Of a DNA stretch of 55,969 bases, positions 1-8,281 are shown piece by piece (positions within the stretch are counted from its first letter, which is position 1; the number at the start of each line of letters is the position of its first letter). Source of the stretch: Rhodoplanes elegans (GTDB lineage: Bacteria; Pseudomonadota; Alphaproteobacteria; Rhizobiales; Xanthobacteraceae); the NCBI RefSeq assembly GCF_016653355.1, contig NZ_NHSK01000097.1, positions 1-55,969 on the forward strand. The letters are read 5' to 3'. A program made the translations under genes and the position numbers. Below the pieces are notes generated by a model. It saw nothing but the letters and a program-made list of their open reading frames with translations. It searched no databases and had not been told where the DNA came from.

Positions 1-62
1 GATAGGGAGGGGGGGTGAGCCCCGGGCACGAGCGATGTGGGGAGAGGAGAAGGGCCGGAGAC

Positions 63-177
63 GTAGGGTGGGCAAAGCGAAGCGTGCCCACGCGGTCGCG
101 CACCGGCGGCCGAGTGCGATCGACGGCGCCCGTCGGCGTGGGCACGGCGCGCCTCGGCGCACCTTTGCCCACCCTAC
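63..177. repeat. Intergenic inverted repeat, family A
   Basis: The two ends are inverted copies of a motif beginning GTAGGGTGGGCAAAG. The outer arms would form a long stem around a variable centre. A second copy lies at 45139-45236. It sits just downstream of the SIR2-like gene, where it could act as a hairpin at the end of the nif operon transcript. The first 60 bases of the window before it hold nothing I recognise. Confidence 0.85.
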
Positions 178-192
178 GCTGCGTGTTGGCGC

Positions 193-1104
193 TCAGCCGA
201 GCGCGGCGGCGAGGTCGGCCGGGCCGGCGGCGATCGGCGCGACGCCGGCGGCGGCCAGGAAGCGCGCCTCGTTGCGGGTCAGGACGGTGGGGTCGACCAG
301 CGCGACGTGGCCGTCACCGGAGCGCTTGGAGATCTGGCGGGCGAAGATGCGCAGCGTCTGATCGTGGAAGCGGGCGCCGACGAACAGGAAGGCGCGGTCG
401 ACGCGGCGCTCCTGCACCGGCACGGGGATCGGCGTCTGGATGTCGATCTCGGTCAGAACCTCGACATAGTCGGAATCCGACACGAGGAAGTTTTCCGCCG
501 GAACGACGCTGCCATGCGGCTTGTAGAGGATCGTGGTCCAGTCGACGGCCGTCTCCGGCTCGACCTCGCGGCCCTGCGCGTCATAGGCCCGCCACCAGAT
601 GTCGCCGGTCGCGTGCGCCCGGGTGACACCCTGGATCTCGCCCCAGTCGGAGCGGCCGCTCTCGACGAAGGCGCGCCGCATGGCGCCGTCGTACCAGGTG
701 TCGACGACCATCGGCAGCGGCAGCGCGGCGATCGCCCGCTGCAGCGGCGTCGGCACCACGGGCTTGCGGAAGATCTCGGCCATCACGGCGGTCAGGGTCT
801 TGCGATGACGGCGGCTCTCGATCGACTGCGCCGTCGCCCACAGATTGCCGCGGATGCGGGCCGAGACGGCGGCCCGCGCATTGAGCGCCAGCGCCAGCGC
901 CTCGGGCGTGCGCGGCACGCCGTCGGTCTCGTCCGACAGGAGGTCGGGGCCGAGATAGGGCACCACGCGGCCGGCCTTCAGCGCCGCGACCAGCGCCGGC
1001 AGCCGCTCGGGGCCGCCGACCGGCGGCAGCCCGAGCGTGTCGGCGAGCGCCGTTTCGGCCGCCGTCGCGGCAGATGTCTCGGCCACAACCTCGGGCGTGC
1101 TCAT
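193..1104 (-). CDS. SIR2-like domain protein at the end of the nifB operon
   Basis: Predicted protein of 303 residues. The region near residues 44-57 (GRVVPYLGPDLLS) resembles the nucleotide-binding start of SIR2-like (SIR2_2) proteins, a group that includes NAD-binding or NAD-hydrolysing domains. The ATG at 1104 overlaps the nifT stop as ATGA, so the two are translationally coupled; longer upstream starts would run into nifT. It is the last gene of nifB-fdxN-LRV-nifZ-nifT-this gene. SIR2-like proteins occur in the nif clusters of some diazotrophs, but their role there is not established as far as I know. NAD-dependent modification of nitrogenase-related proteins is conceivable but is only a guess. 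Assignment to the SIR2-like group is by motif recall, with moderate confidence. Confidence 0.75.
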   Translation of the reverse strand: MSTPEVVAETSAATAAETALADTLGLPPVGGPERLPALVAALKAGRVVPYLGPDLLSDETDGVPRTPEALALALNARAAVSARIRGNLWATAQSIESRRHRKTLTAVMAEIFRKPVVPTPLQRAIAALPLPMVVDTWYDGAMRRAFVESGRSDWGEIQGVTRAHATGDIWWRAYDAQGREVEPETAVDWTTILYKPHGSVVPAENFLVSDSDYVEVLTEIDIQTPIPVPVQERRVDRAFLFVGARFHDQTLRIFARQISKRSGDGHVALVDPTVLTRNEARFLAAAGVAPIAAGPADLAAALG

Positions 1105-1313
1105 GCGTCCTCGCTGATCCGCTTCGCCTCGACCGTGATGGGCAGGCGCGTCTCCGCAGGCATCTCGGGCAACACGAGAACCCAGCCGTTCTTCAGCTTC
1201 ACCCAGCCGCCCCACATCGCGTCCTTCTCCAGCTCGACGATGGGCTGCTCGAGATCCTTCTTGGGGACGTAGGCGGACAGGCCCTTCTCGGTCTTGCGGA
1301 TCATGATCTTCAC
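1101..1313 (-). CDS. nifT: NifT/FixU nitrogen fixation protein
   Basis: Small protein of 70 residues starting at a GTG (V-K-I-M-I-R-K-T). It carries the family pattern of an MIRK-type start, a YVPKKDLE segment and a WGGWVKLKNGW segment. NifT/FixU proteins are about 70 residues long and are found beside nifZ or nifB. Their biochemical role is unknown and mutants often fix nitrogen normally. A much longer in-frame opening upstream is discarded because it has no family similarity. The stop overlaps the start of the SIR2-like gene by four bases. nifZ ends 49 bases upstream. Confidence 0.9.
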   Translation of the reverse strand: MKIMIRKTEKGLSAYVPKKDLEQPIVELEKDAMWGGWVKLKNGWVLVLPEMPAETRLPITVEAKRISEDA

Positions 1314-1362
1314 GGCGTGGGTTCCCGGGCTTGGAGGTAAAGAATGTCGGACAATCGACCGT

Positions 1363-1731
1363 CTAGGAGGCGACGGTCTCGGACGTGCGAGGCTCGACGG
1401 CGTCGGTGTCGGACGTGACAGCCGCCGACGTGACCAGATCGGCCGCACCGGCCGGAACGACCGGACGATCGAGGCTCACGAGCTCGCGGCCGCGCATGCC
1501 GACGATGGTGCCACGGTCGACGAACTCGACGGCGTAGACGTAGAACTGCTGCAGGAAGGTGCCGATGTCGCGCACATAGCCGACATCGCCCTTGCGCACG
1601 AGAATGTCGCCGATCTCGCGGCGCGGATAGGTGCCGTCGTTCTTGATGTGCTTGGTCGACTGCACCTTCTCGCCCGGCATGAAGCGCGGCGCCGAGCGGA
1701 TCTCGACCTCTTCCTCACGGCCGAGGCCCAT
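1363..1731 (-). CDS. nifZ: NifZ, nitrogenase MoFe protein maturation factor
   Basis: Protein of 122 residues with the NifZ core: a basic FMPGEKV segment followed by GTYPRREIGDILVRKGDVGYVRDIG. NifZ helps convert paired [4Fe-4S] clusters to the second P-cluster during MoFe protein maturation (known for Azotobacter). The ATG at 1731 is preceded by a good GGAGG ribosome site. The start lies 17 bases inside the end of the LRV gene, which supports one operon. The last 35 or so residues are a low-complexity Ser/Thr/Asp-rich tail. Confidence 0.95.
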   Translation of the reverse strand: MGLGREEEVEIRSAPRFMPGEKVQSTKHIKNDGTYPRREIGDILVRKGDVGYVRDIGTFLQQFYVYAVEFVDRGTIVGMRGRELVSLDRPVVPAGAADLVTSAAVTSDTDAVEPRTSETVAS

Positions 1732-2542
1732 CGTGTCCCTCCTTGGGTTCGATGACGGGAGACACGACGAGGGTGGGCGGGGCGAGGCCGGCGAGGCGGT
1801 CGCGCGCCCGCTGCCGCACCTCGGGATCGGGATCGTCGCGCAGCAGCGGCAGCGCCGCGGGCGCGCCGCGCTCGGCGACGATGAAGCGCACCCGCAGATC
1901 CTCGTCGTCGGCCAACGCGACGAGCTGCGACGGTTCGAGCCGCTCGGCGACCGCGATGCGCACCAGCGGGTCGAGATCGTAGAGCATGGCCGGCAGCACG
2001 TCCGGCTTCACCCGCCGCGCCACCTCGCAGCGCACCTGCGGGTCGGGATCCTGCATGGCGCCCGGCAGCACGTCCGGCGGCACATGGCGCACGGCGACGA
2101 GCCGCACGGCGTAATCTGGATCGCCCAGCATGGCGACGAGCGCCGCGCCCTCGAGGCGCTGCGCCATCACCATGCGGACCTTACGGTCGGGATCCTCGCG
2201 CAGCTTGATGACACGGGTGAGCGGCAGACGCTGCGCCACCACGGCGCGGACGTCGGGCTCCGGGTCGTCGATCAGCGCCGGCAGCAGGAACAGGCTGGCG
2301 CGCCGCGCCGCGAGGGCACGGATCTCGAAATAGGGATGGTTCAGGTACTGCTCCGCCTCGCCGGGATTGCCGGCGAAGAAGCGGTCGATGCGACGGGCGC
2401 GGCGGTCGCGGACGCAGATGCGCCCGCGGTCGCAGCGGCCCTCGGCCCGGATCTCCTCGTGCGGACAGTCGGCACAGGACACCGGATGACCGAGCCAGTC
2501 GGTCGGCTCCGGTGCGGCGGCCTGGCTGCCCGCGGCGACCAT
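1715..2542 (-). CDS. LRV-repeat protein with N-terminal [4Fe-4S] cluster motif
   Basis: Protein of 275 residues. Four cysteines near the N-terminus (C23, C26, C37, C43) match the small [4Fe-4S] domain of the leucine-rich-variant (LRV) protein described from the Azotobacter nif region. After residue 60 come several repeats of about 24 residues of the form DPDPxVRxxVAxRL, for example DPEPDVRAVVAQRL and DPDPQVRCEVARRV, which would build an alpha/3-10 solenoid. Function is unknown; the nif context suggests a role in cluster supply or redox sensing. It lies between fdxN (10 bases upstream) and nifZ (17-base overlap). Confidence 0.88.
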   Translation of the reverse strand: MVAAGSQAAAPEPTDWLGHPVSCADCPHEEIRAEGRCDRGRICVRDRRARRIDRFFAGNPGEAEQYLNHPYFEIRALAARRASLFLLPALIDDPEPDVRAVVAQRLPLTRVIKLREDPDRKVRMVMAQRLEGAALVAMLGDPDYAVRLVAVRHVPPDVLPGAMQDPDPQVRCEVARRVKPDVLPAMLYDLDPLVRIAVAERLEPSQLVALADDEDLRVRFIVAERGAPAALPLLRDDPDPEVRQRARDRLAGLAPPTLVVSPVIEPKEGHDGPRP

Positions 2543-2552
2543 GGCGCGGCGC

Positions 2553-2747
2553 TCAGGCGGCGATGCAGGTGTTGGGGACCGGGCACACGGCCGCGCACTG
2601 CGGCGCGTCGAAATGCCCCTCGCACTCGGTGCACTTCGCCGGGTCGATCACGTAGATGTCGCGCTTCATCTTGATGGCGCTGTTCGGGCACTCGAACTCG
2701 CAGGCCCCACACACGGTGCACTGCGACGCGACGATCTTCAGGGCCAT
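2553..2747 (-). CDS. fdxN: 2[4Fe-4S] ferredoxin, FdxN type, downstream of nifB
   Basis: Protein of 64 residues with two cluster motifs: C10-x2-C13-x2-C16-x3-C20 and C39-x2-C42-x8-C51-x3-C55. The extended eight-residue spacer in the second motif is typical of nif-associated bacterial ferredoxins. An AAGGAG ribosome site precedes the ATG. FdxN-type ferredoxins donate electrons to nitrogenase reductase or to NifB cofactor synthesis. Its place 30 bases after nifB fits the latter. Confidence 0.93.
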   Translation of the reverse strand: MALKIVASQCTVCGACEFECPNSAIKMKRDIYVIDPAKCTECEGHFDAPQCAAVCPVPNTCIAA

Positions 2748-2777
2748 GGCAGTCTCTCCTTCTTCGCGACGGTGCGG

Positions 2778-4259
2778 TCAGGCGACCTGCGCCTGGACGG
2801 GCCGTCCATAACGATCGGCGTAGCAGGCCGAGATGGCGGTCTCGATGTACTCGAACGCGTAGGCGTCGGTCGCCGTGATGCCGGCGCCCTTCAGCTGCCC
2901 CTGCGGGCAGTCGCCAATCTTGGCGCACAGCACCGTGTCGACGCCCTCCAGCGTCTTCAGCACGCTGTCGAGCGTGGCGTCCTCGCCGAAGCCGCCCTGG
3001 CAGTAGGCGTCCTCGACCTTGCGATGGCCGATGAAGCGCACGCCCGCCGCCGAGGCCTCGTAGACCTGGAACTCCTTGGCGTGACCGAAATGCTGGTTGA
3101 CGCGGCCGCCGCCCTTGGTCGCGACCGCGATCAGGATGCGGGCGGCGCTGTCGGTCTCGTCGAGCACCGCGGTCGCCTCCTGCTTGGCGGCGACGTGGTC
3201 CTGGCGCTCGCGCGCCACGACCTCGCGATAGGTCGAGCGAATCGACGGGTCGTAGGCGACCTCCTCGGGGATTTGGTCGAGCGTGAACTCCTGGCCGCGG
3301 TCCTCGCCCAGGAGGCCGACCGCGTCGGCCCGGCACTGACGGCAGTGGCGCATCAGGTTGGCGCCGCCCGCGCACGCCTCCTGCAGGGCCATCAGCTCGG
3401 CGTGCTTGGGTCCGCGTTGGCCGGTGAGGCCGAAATGGGTGCCGTGCGCCGGATCGGAGATCAGCGGCATGATGTTGTGCAGGAAGGCGCCGCGCGCCTT
3501 CACGGCGGCGTTGACCTCCTTCAGGTGCTCGTCGTTGATCCCGGGGATCATCACCGAGTTGACCTTCACGAGGATGCCGCGCTCCGCCAGCATCTCGAGG
3601 CCGAGCATCTGCCGCTCGTGCAGGATCTGCGACGCGACGAGGCCGGTCCACCGCTTGTGGTCGTAGAAGATCCACGGATAGATCTTCGTCCCGATCAGGG
3701 GATCGATCATGTTGATCGTGATCGTCACGTGATCGATGTTCATGTCGACCAGCTCGTCGACATGGTCGGGCAGCGCCAGCCCGTTGGTCGAGATGCACAG
3801 CTTGATGTCGGGAATCTCTCGCGCGACCAATTCGAACGTGGCCTTGGTCTTCTTCCAGTCGTAGAGCGCGTCGCCCGGCCCGGCGATGCCGAGCACCGAG
3901 AGCTGCGGCACCTCGTTGGCGACCGTCACGACCTTGCGGAAGGCCTGGTCGGGCGTGAGCTTCTCGGAGACGACGCCGGGGCGGCTCTCGTTGGCGCAGT
4001 CGTACTTGCGGTTACAGTAGTTGCACTGGATGTTGCAGGCCGGCGCCACCGCCACATGCATGCGGGCGAAGTAGTGGTGCGCCTCCTCCGAGTAGCACGG
4101 ATGGTCCTTGATCCGCGCCCACAGCTCCGGCGACATGTCGCCCTGCCCGCCGCTCGACCCGCACGAGGAGGACTGGCAGCCCGAGGCGCCGAGGGCCTGA
4201 CGCATGGCGTCGGCCGAGGTCGTTCCGGAGAGGCTGTCGAGCGACACGAAGTTGGCCAT
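2778..4259 (-). CDS. nifB: NifB, radical SAM FeMo-cofactor precursor synthase
   Basis: Protein of 493 residues. The radical SAM cysteines are C75-x3-C79-x2-C82 within [15 protein letters not shown]. The N-terminal segment before them, including the HPCYSE region, is typical of NifB. The C-terminal part (about residue 370 onward, with [15 protein letters not shown]) is a NifX/NafY-like cofactor-binding domain. NifB fuses two [4Fe-4S] clusters with an SAM-derived carbide to give NifB-co, the 8Fe-9S-C core of FeMo-co. The ATG at 4259 has a GAGGA ribosome site. It is first in the operon, behind a -24/-12 promoter and two NifA sites. Confidence 0.98.
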   Translation of the reverse strand: MANFVSLDSLSGTTSADAMRQALGASGCQSSSCGSSGGQGDMSPELWARIKDHPCYSEEAHHYFARMHVAVAPACNIQCNYCNRKYDCANESRPGVVSEKLTPDQAFRKVVTVANEVPQLSVLGIAGPGDALYDWKKTKATFELVAREIPDIKLCISTNGLALPDHVDELVDMNIDHVTITINMIDPLIGTKIYPWIFYDHKRWTGLVASQILHERQMLGLEMLAERGILVKVNSVMIPGINDEHLKEVNAAVKARGAFLHNIMPLISDPAHGTHFGLTGQRGPKHAELMALQEACAGGANLMRHCRQCRADAVGLLGEDRGQEFTLDQIPEEVAYDPSIRSTYREVVARERQDHVAAKQEATAVLDETDSAARILIAVATKGGGRVNQHFGHAKEFQVYEASAAGVRFIGHRKVEDAYCQGGFGEDATLDSVLKTLEGVDTVLCAKIGDCPQGQLKGAGITATDAYAFEYIETAISACYADRYGRPVQAQVA

Positions 4260-4294
4260 CGGTGGTCCTCACGGGCGGTGACGCCGGATCGTGT

Positions 4295-4310
4295 TTCAAG
4301 ACCTGTGCCA
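4295..4310 (-). promoter_or_regulatory. Sigma54 -24/-12 promoter of nifB
   Basis: On the minus strand the sequence is TGGCACAGGTCTTGAA. This keeps the -24 TGGCAC block and the correct spacing to the -12 TTG. The usual C after TTG is an A, so the -12 element is imperfect. It lies about 35 bases before the nifB ATG. Confidence 0.8.
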
Positions 4311-4365
4311 CGCGAGGAACATTCGTGTTGTCAGCCACTTGCCGATTTGGTCCGACGCCCGGGCC

Positions 4366-4381
4366 TGTCGCGCGTCCGACA
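4366..4381. promoter_or_regulatory. NifA upstream activator site 1 of nifB
   Basis: Exact TGT-N10-ACA (TGT 4366-4368, ACA 4379-4381), the consensus NifA enhancer. It is centred about 65 bases upstream of the -24 GG. Confidence 0.8.
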
Positions 4382-4406
4382 ACCAGCGCCCAACCCGACG
4401 CGATCG

Positions 4407-4422
4407 TGTCGCATCCCCGACA
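4407..4422. promoter_or_regulatory. NifA upstream activator site 2 of nifB
   Basis: Second exact TGT-N10-ACA (TGT 4407-4409, ACA 4420-4422). It is centred about 106 bases upstream of the -24 GG and 41 bases, about four helical turns, from site 1. Confidence 0.8.
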
Positions 4423-4551
4423 GGGGTGTCGGTGCTCGGAAGACCGACTGAGAGGCTCACGTGGCTCGCCGTGAGGTGACCGCCGGCGTGCAAAAGCGCC
4501 GCGCCCGGTGGACCCGACATCTGATGACGATCGGCGCCAGGACACGAAGCT

Positions 4552-4687
4552 CGTGTCCCGGGCGCGGCGCATTGCGCCGCGACCCGGGACCCAGGGGCGA
4601 TCAGATGATGTGATTGCCGGACCGCCCCTGGGCCCCGGCTCTGCGGCGCGACAGGCCTGCGGCCGGTCGCGCCTTGTCCGGGGCACG
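4552..4687. repeat. Intergenic repeat, family B
   Basis: Starts CGTGTCCCGG and ends CCTTGTCCGGGGCACG, with internal inverted arms (GACCCGGGACCCAGGGG and its partner CCCCTGGGCCCCGGCTC). The end part is nearly identical to 12082-12241, and a short version is at 43579-43619. It fills the space between nifA and the nifB regulatory region. Confidence 0.8.
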
Positions 4688-4740
4688 CACCGGAGAATCG
4701 GCCGGGTTCGCGTCAGGCCGCGGGTCCGGGACCGGTGTGA

Positions 4741-6495
<1,755 letters not shown>

Positions 6496-6771
6496 GCGCT
6501 GCGCTCCATCGTCCTCGGTGCTCCATCCCACTGCAGTGTTTTTCAATCATAAGTATGCGTGGGAATCGCAAGGCTGTCGCGCCTATATTTGGTGCCGCGA
6601 CCTGCTCGAAAAGCTCATTCGGTGCGCATCATCCGCTGCGCCGGGATGTGACAGATCTTTGGCACAGCCGACGTTGTTCTCGATCAGCGCACGACTTTTC
6701 GGGGACGGAAGCAATAAAACAGACGTTGTCATTCAAATCGCCGCAACAAGAAGAAAGGCCGTCGCTCCGGT

Positions 6772-7683
6772 TCAGAGAGTTTGACCACCGTTGATGTGAA
6801 TCTCCTCGCCCGTCACGTAGCTGGCGGCGTCGGAGCAGAGAAACTGCAGGACCGACGCCACCTCCATGGGCGAGCCGACGCGCCGCATCGGGATCAGCGG
6901 CGCGAGCCGCTCCTCGGTCTCGGGCGAGAGGATGTCGGTCTTGATCTCGCCGGGCGCGATCGCGTTGACGCGAATTCCATGGGGCGCGAAATCATGCGCC
7001 ATCTCACGGGTCAGGCAGGCGAGCGCCGCCTTCGACGTCGCATAGGCCGTCCCGGCGAAGGGATGCACGCGCGAGCCGACGATCGACGTGACATTGACGA
7101 CCGTGCCGCGCCCGGCCTTCAGCTCGTCGAACAGGCCGCGCGCCAGCAGCACCGGCGCCAGGAAGTTGACGTTGAAGACCTCGGTCCAGGTGGCGACCGG
7201 CGTGGTGAGCGACGACAGCCGGGCGCCGTCCGGCGCCTTCGGCGAGATGCCGGCATTGTTGATCAGCGCATGCAGGGGCCGGCCGGCGAGCCGGGCCTTG
7301 ATGTCGACGATCGCCAGGTTGAGGGCGCGCAGATCGTTGAGATCGACCTGGACGTGATCGTCCGGCCCTTCCTCCCACGGGCAGCGGGCGCGGTCGAAAG
7401 GCTGGCGCGAGCAGGTGATGATCCGCCAGCCGTTCTCGGCGAACAGCCGGACGGTCGCGTGCCCGATGCCGCGAGAGGCCCCGGTCAGCACCATCACCTT
7501 CGGGCCGTCGTCGGCAACCGAGGCGGGTCGCGGCGCCGCCATGGCCCCCGGCATCCCGGCGGCGCCCATCGCGCCGCTGTGGAACGGGCAGCGCGCCTCG
7601 GCCGGCGGGGCTCCCGCCTCCGGGGCCGGGGCATCGACCGCCGGGGCCCCCGGCCTCTCGTCCACGGTCGTGCTGTCGGTCAT
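6772..7683 (-). CDS. fixR: FixR-like short-chain dehydrogenase/reductase
   Basis: Protein of 303 residues. Its SDR core has the TGASRGIG cofactor motif, NNAG, and the catalytic Ser...Tyr-x3-Lys (TSIVGS then YATSK). The first 65 or so residues are an Ala/Pro-rich extension carrying RCPFH. In Bradyrhizobium the fixR-nifA operon encodes a homologous SDR of unknown substrate, and gene order and strand match here. The start at 7683 gives the earliest plausible methionine. The -24/-12 element lies about 120 bases upstream. FixR is dispensable for fixation in Bradyrhizobium and its substrate is unknown. The name rests on synteny plus the SDR fold. Confidence 0.85.
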   Translation of the reverse strand: MTDSTTVDERPGAPAVDAPAPEAGAPPAEARCPFHSGAMGAAGMPGAMAAPRPASVADDGPKVMVLTGASRGIGHATVRLFAENGWRIITCSRQPFDRARCPWEEGPDDHVQVDLNDLRALNLAIVDIKARLAGRPLHALINNAGISPKAPDGARLSSLTTPVATWTEVFNVNFLAPVLLARGLFDELKAGRGTVVNVTSIVGSRVHPFAGTAYATSKAALACLTREMAHDFAPHGIRVNAIAPGEIKTDILSPETEERLAPLIPMRRVGSPMEVASVLQFLCSDAASYVTGEEIHINGGQTL

Positions 7684-7802
7684 CGAGGCCCCCAACGCCA
7701 GTCCCGCGAGCGACCGGCCCGCCCCTCGGGCGTCCCGAGGTCGGCCGTCGCCGCATCGGCACGCCGCGGAACGAACGTTGCAGCGCACCCCGCCGCGACC
7801 AT

Positions 7803-7818
7803 AGCAGGAAGCAGGCCA
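7803..7818 (-). promoter_or_regulatory. Candidate sigma54 -24/-12 promoter of fixR-nifA
   Basis: On the minus strand TGGCCTGCTTCCTGCT keeps the invariant GG, ten bases, then GC, with TGGC and TGCT halves. The middle of the -24 block differs from TGGCAC. Its position downstream of two NifA sites supports it. Confidence 0.6.
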
Positions 7819-7901
7819 GCTCCGCCCTCCGGGGGATCGCGGATTACGCGCATGAATTATGGGCACATGTCCGTGATCGCCGGCCGCCCCAGCGGAAGCG
7901 C

Positions 7902-7917
7902 TGTCGACTTCACGACA
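7902..7917. promoter_or_regulatory. NifA upstream activator site 1 of fixR-nifA
   Basis: Exact TGT-N10-ACA (TGT 7902-7904, ACA 7915-7917), centred about 92 bases upstream of the candidate -24 GG. Confidence 0.7.
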
Positions 7918-7947
7918 CGGGACGAGCGCGGAGCGGGAGACCATCGC

Positions 7948-7963
7948 TGTCGCAAACGCGACA
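7948..7963. promoter_or_regulatory. NifA upstream activator site 2 of fixR-nifA
   Basis: Exact TGT-N10-ACA with an extended dyad, TGTCGCAAACGCGACA, centred about 138 bases upstream of the -24 GG. The inner TGTCGC/GCGACA symmetry is stronger than the minimal consensus. Confidence 0.75.
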
Positions 7964-8094
7964 ATCGCGATACCCGTGCGATGCCGTTACCCACCAGCCG
8001 GAATTGCTCCGCAGGGAGGCCGTCGCGGGCCGGTCCCGAAGCGCCCTGAAAGACCTCGCGAGGATCACGTCCCGCCCCTCCCAGCACCGCCGAT

Positions 8095-8118
8095 TTCGGT
8101 GAAAACGTTTTCACCGAA
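8095..8118. promoter_or_regulatory. LacI-family operator-like palindrome
   Basis: A perfect 24-base palindrome with the core TGAAAACGTTTTCA, which has the central CG and spacing of LacI/GalR-family operators. It ends 163 bases before the start of the thiamine-diphosphate enzyme gene and is also upstream of fixR on the other strand. No LacI-type regulator gene lies in this window. The rest of 7964-8281 shows no gene. Confidence 0.7.
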
Positions 8119-8281
8119 CCTCGTGATGGGCCCATGAGCCACGGCGCCACCGGGCCGTCCTCGCTCACCGGGAATTGCACCAATCGCGCCTTACATCTTT
8201 TAGGAGCATTCGCCATAGTCGCAACCACTACGCGAGCGCCGGCTCTCGTCGGGGCCTAGGGCGTCGCGCCAGGGAGGCCGC

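Noticed and set aside
6659-6680. TGGCAC followed by GTTG upstream of nifA as a plus-strand sigma54 promoter
   Set aside because: Spacing gives GG-N10-GT rather than GC, and it points away from nifA with no plus-strand gene downstream.
7857-8228. A 123-codon minus-strand frame between fixR and the thiamine-diphosphate enzyme gene
   Set aside because: It spans the LacI-type palindrome, has no recognisable domain, and its composition is not gene-like.
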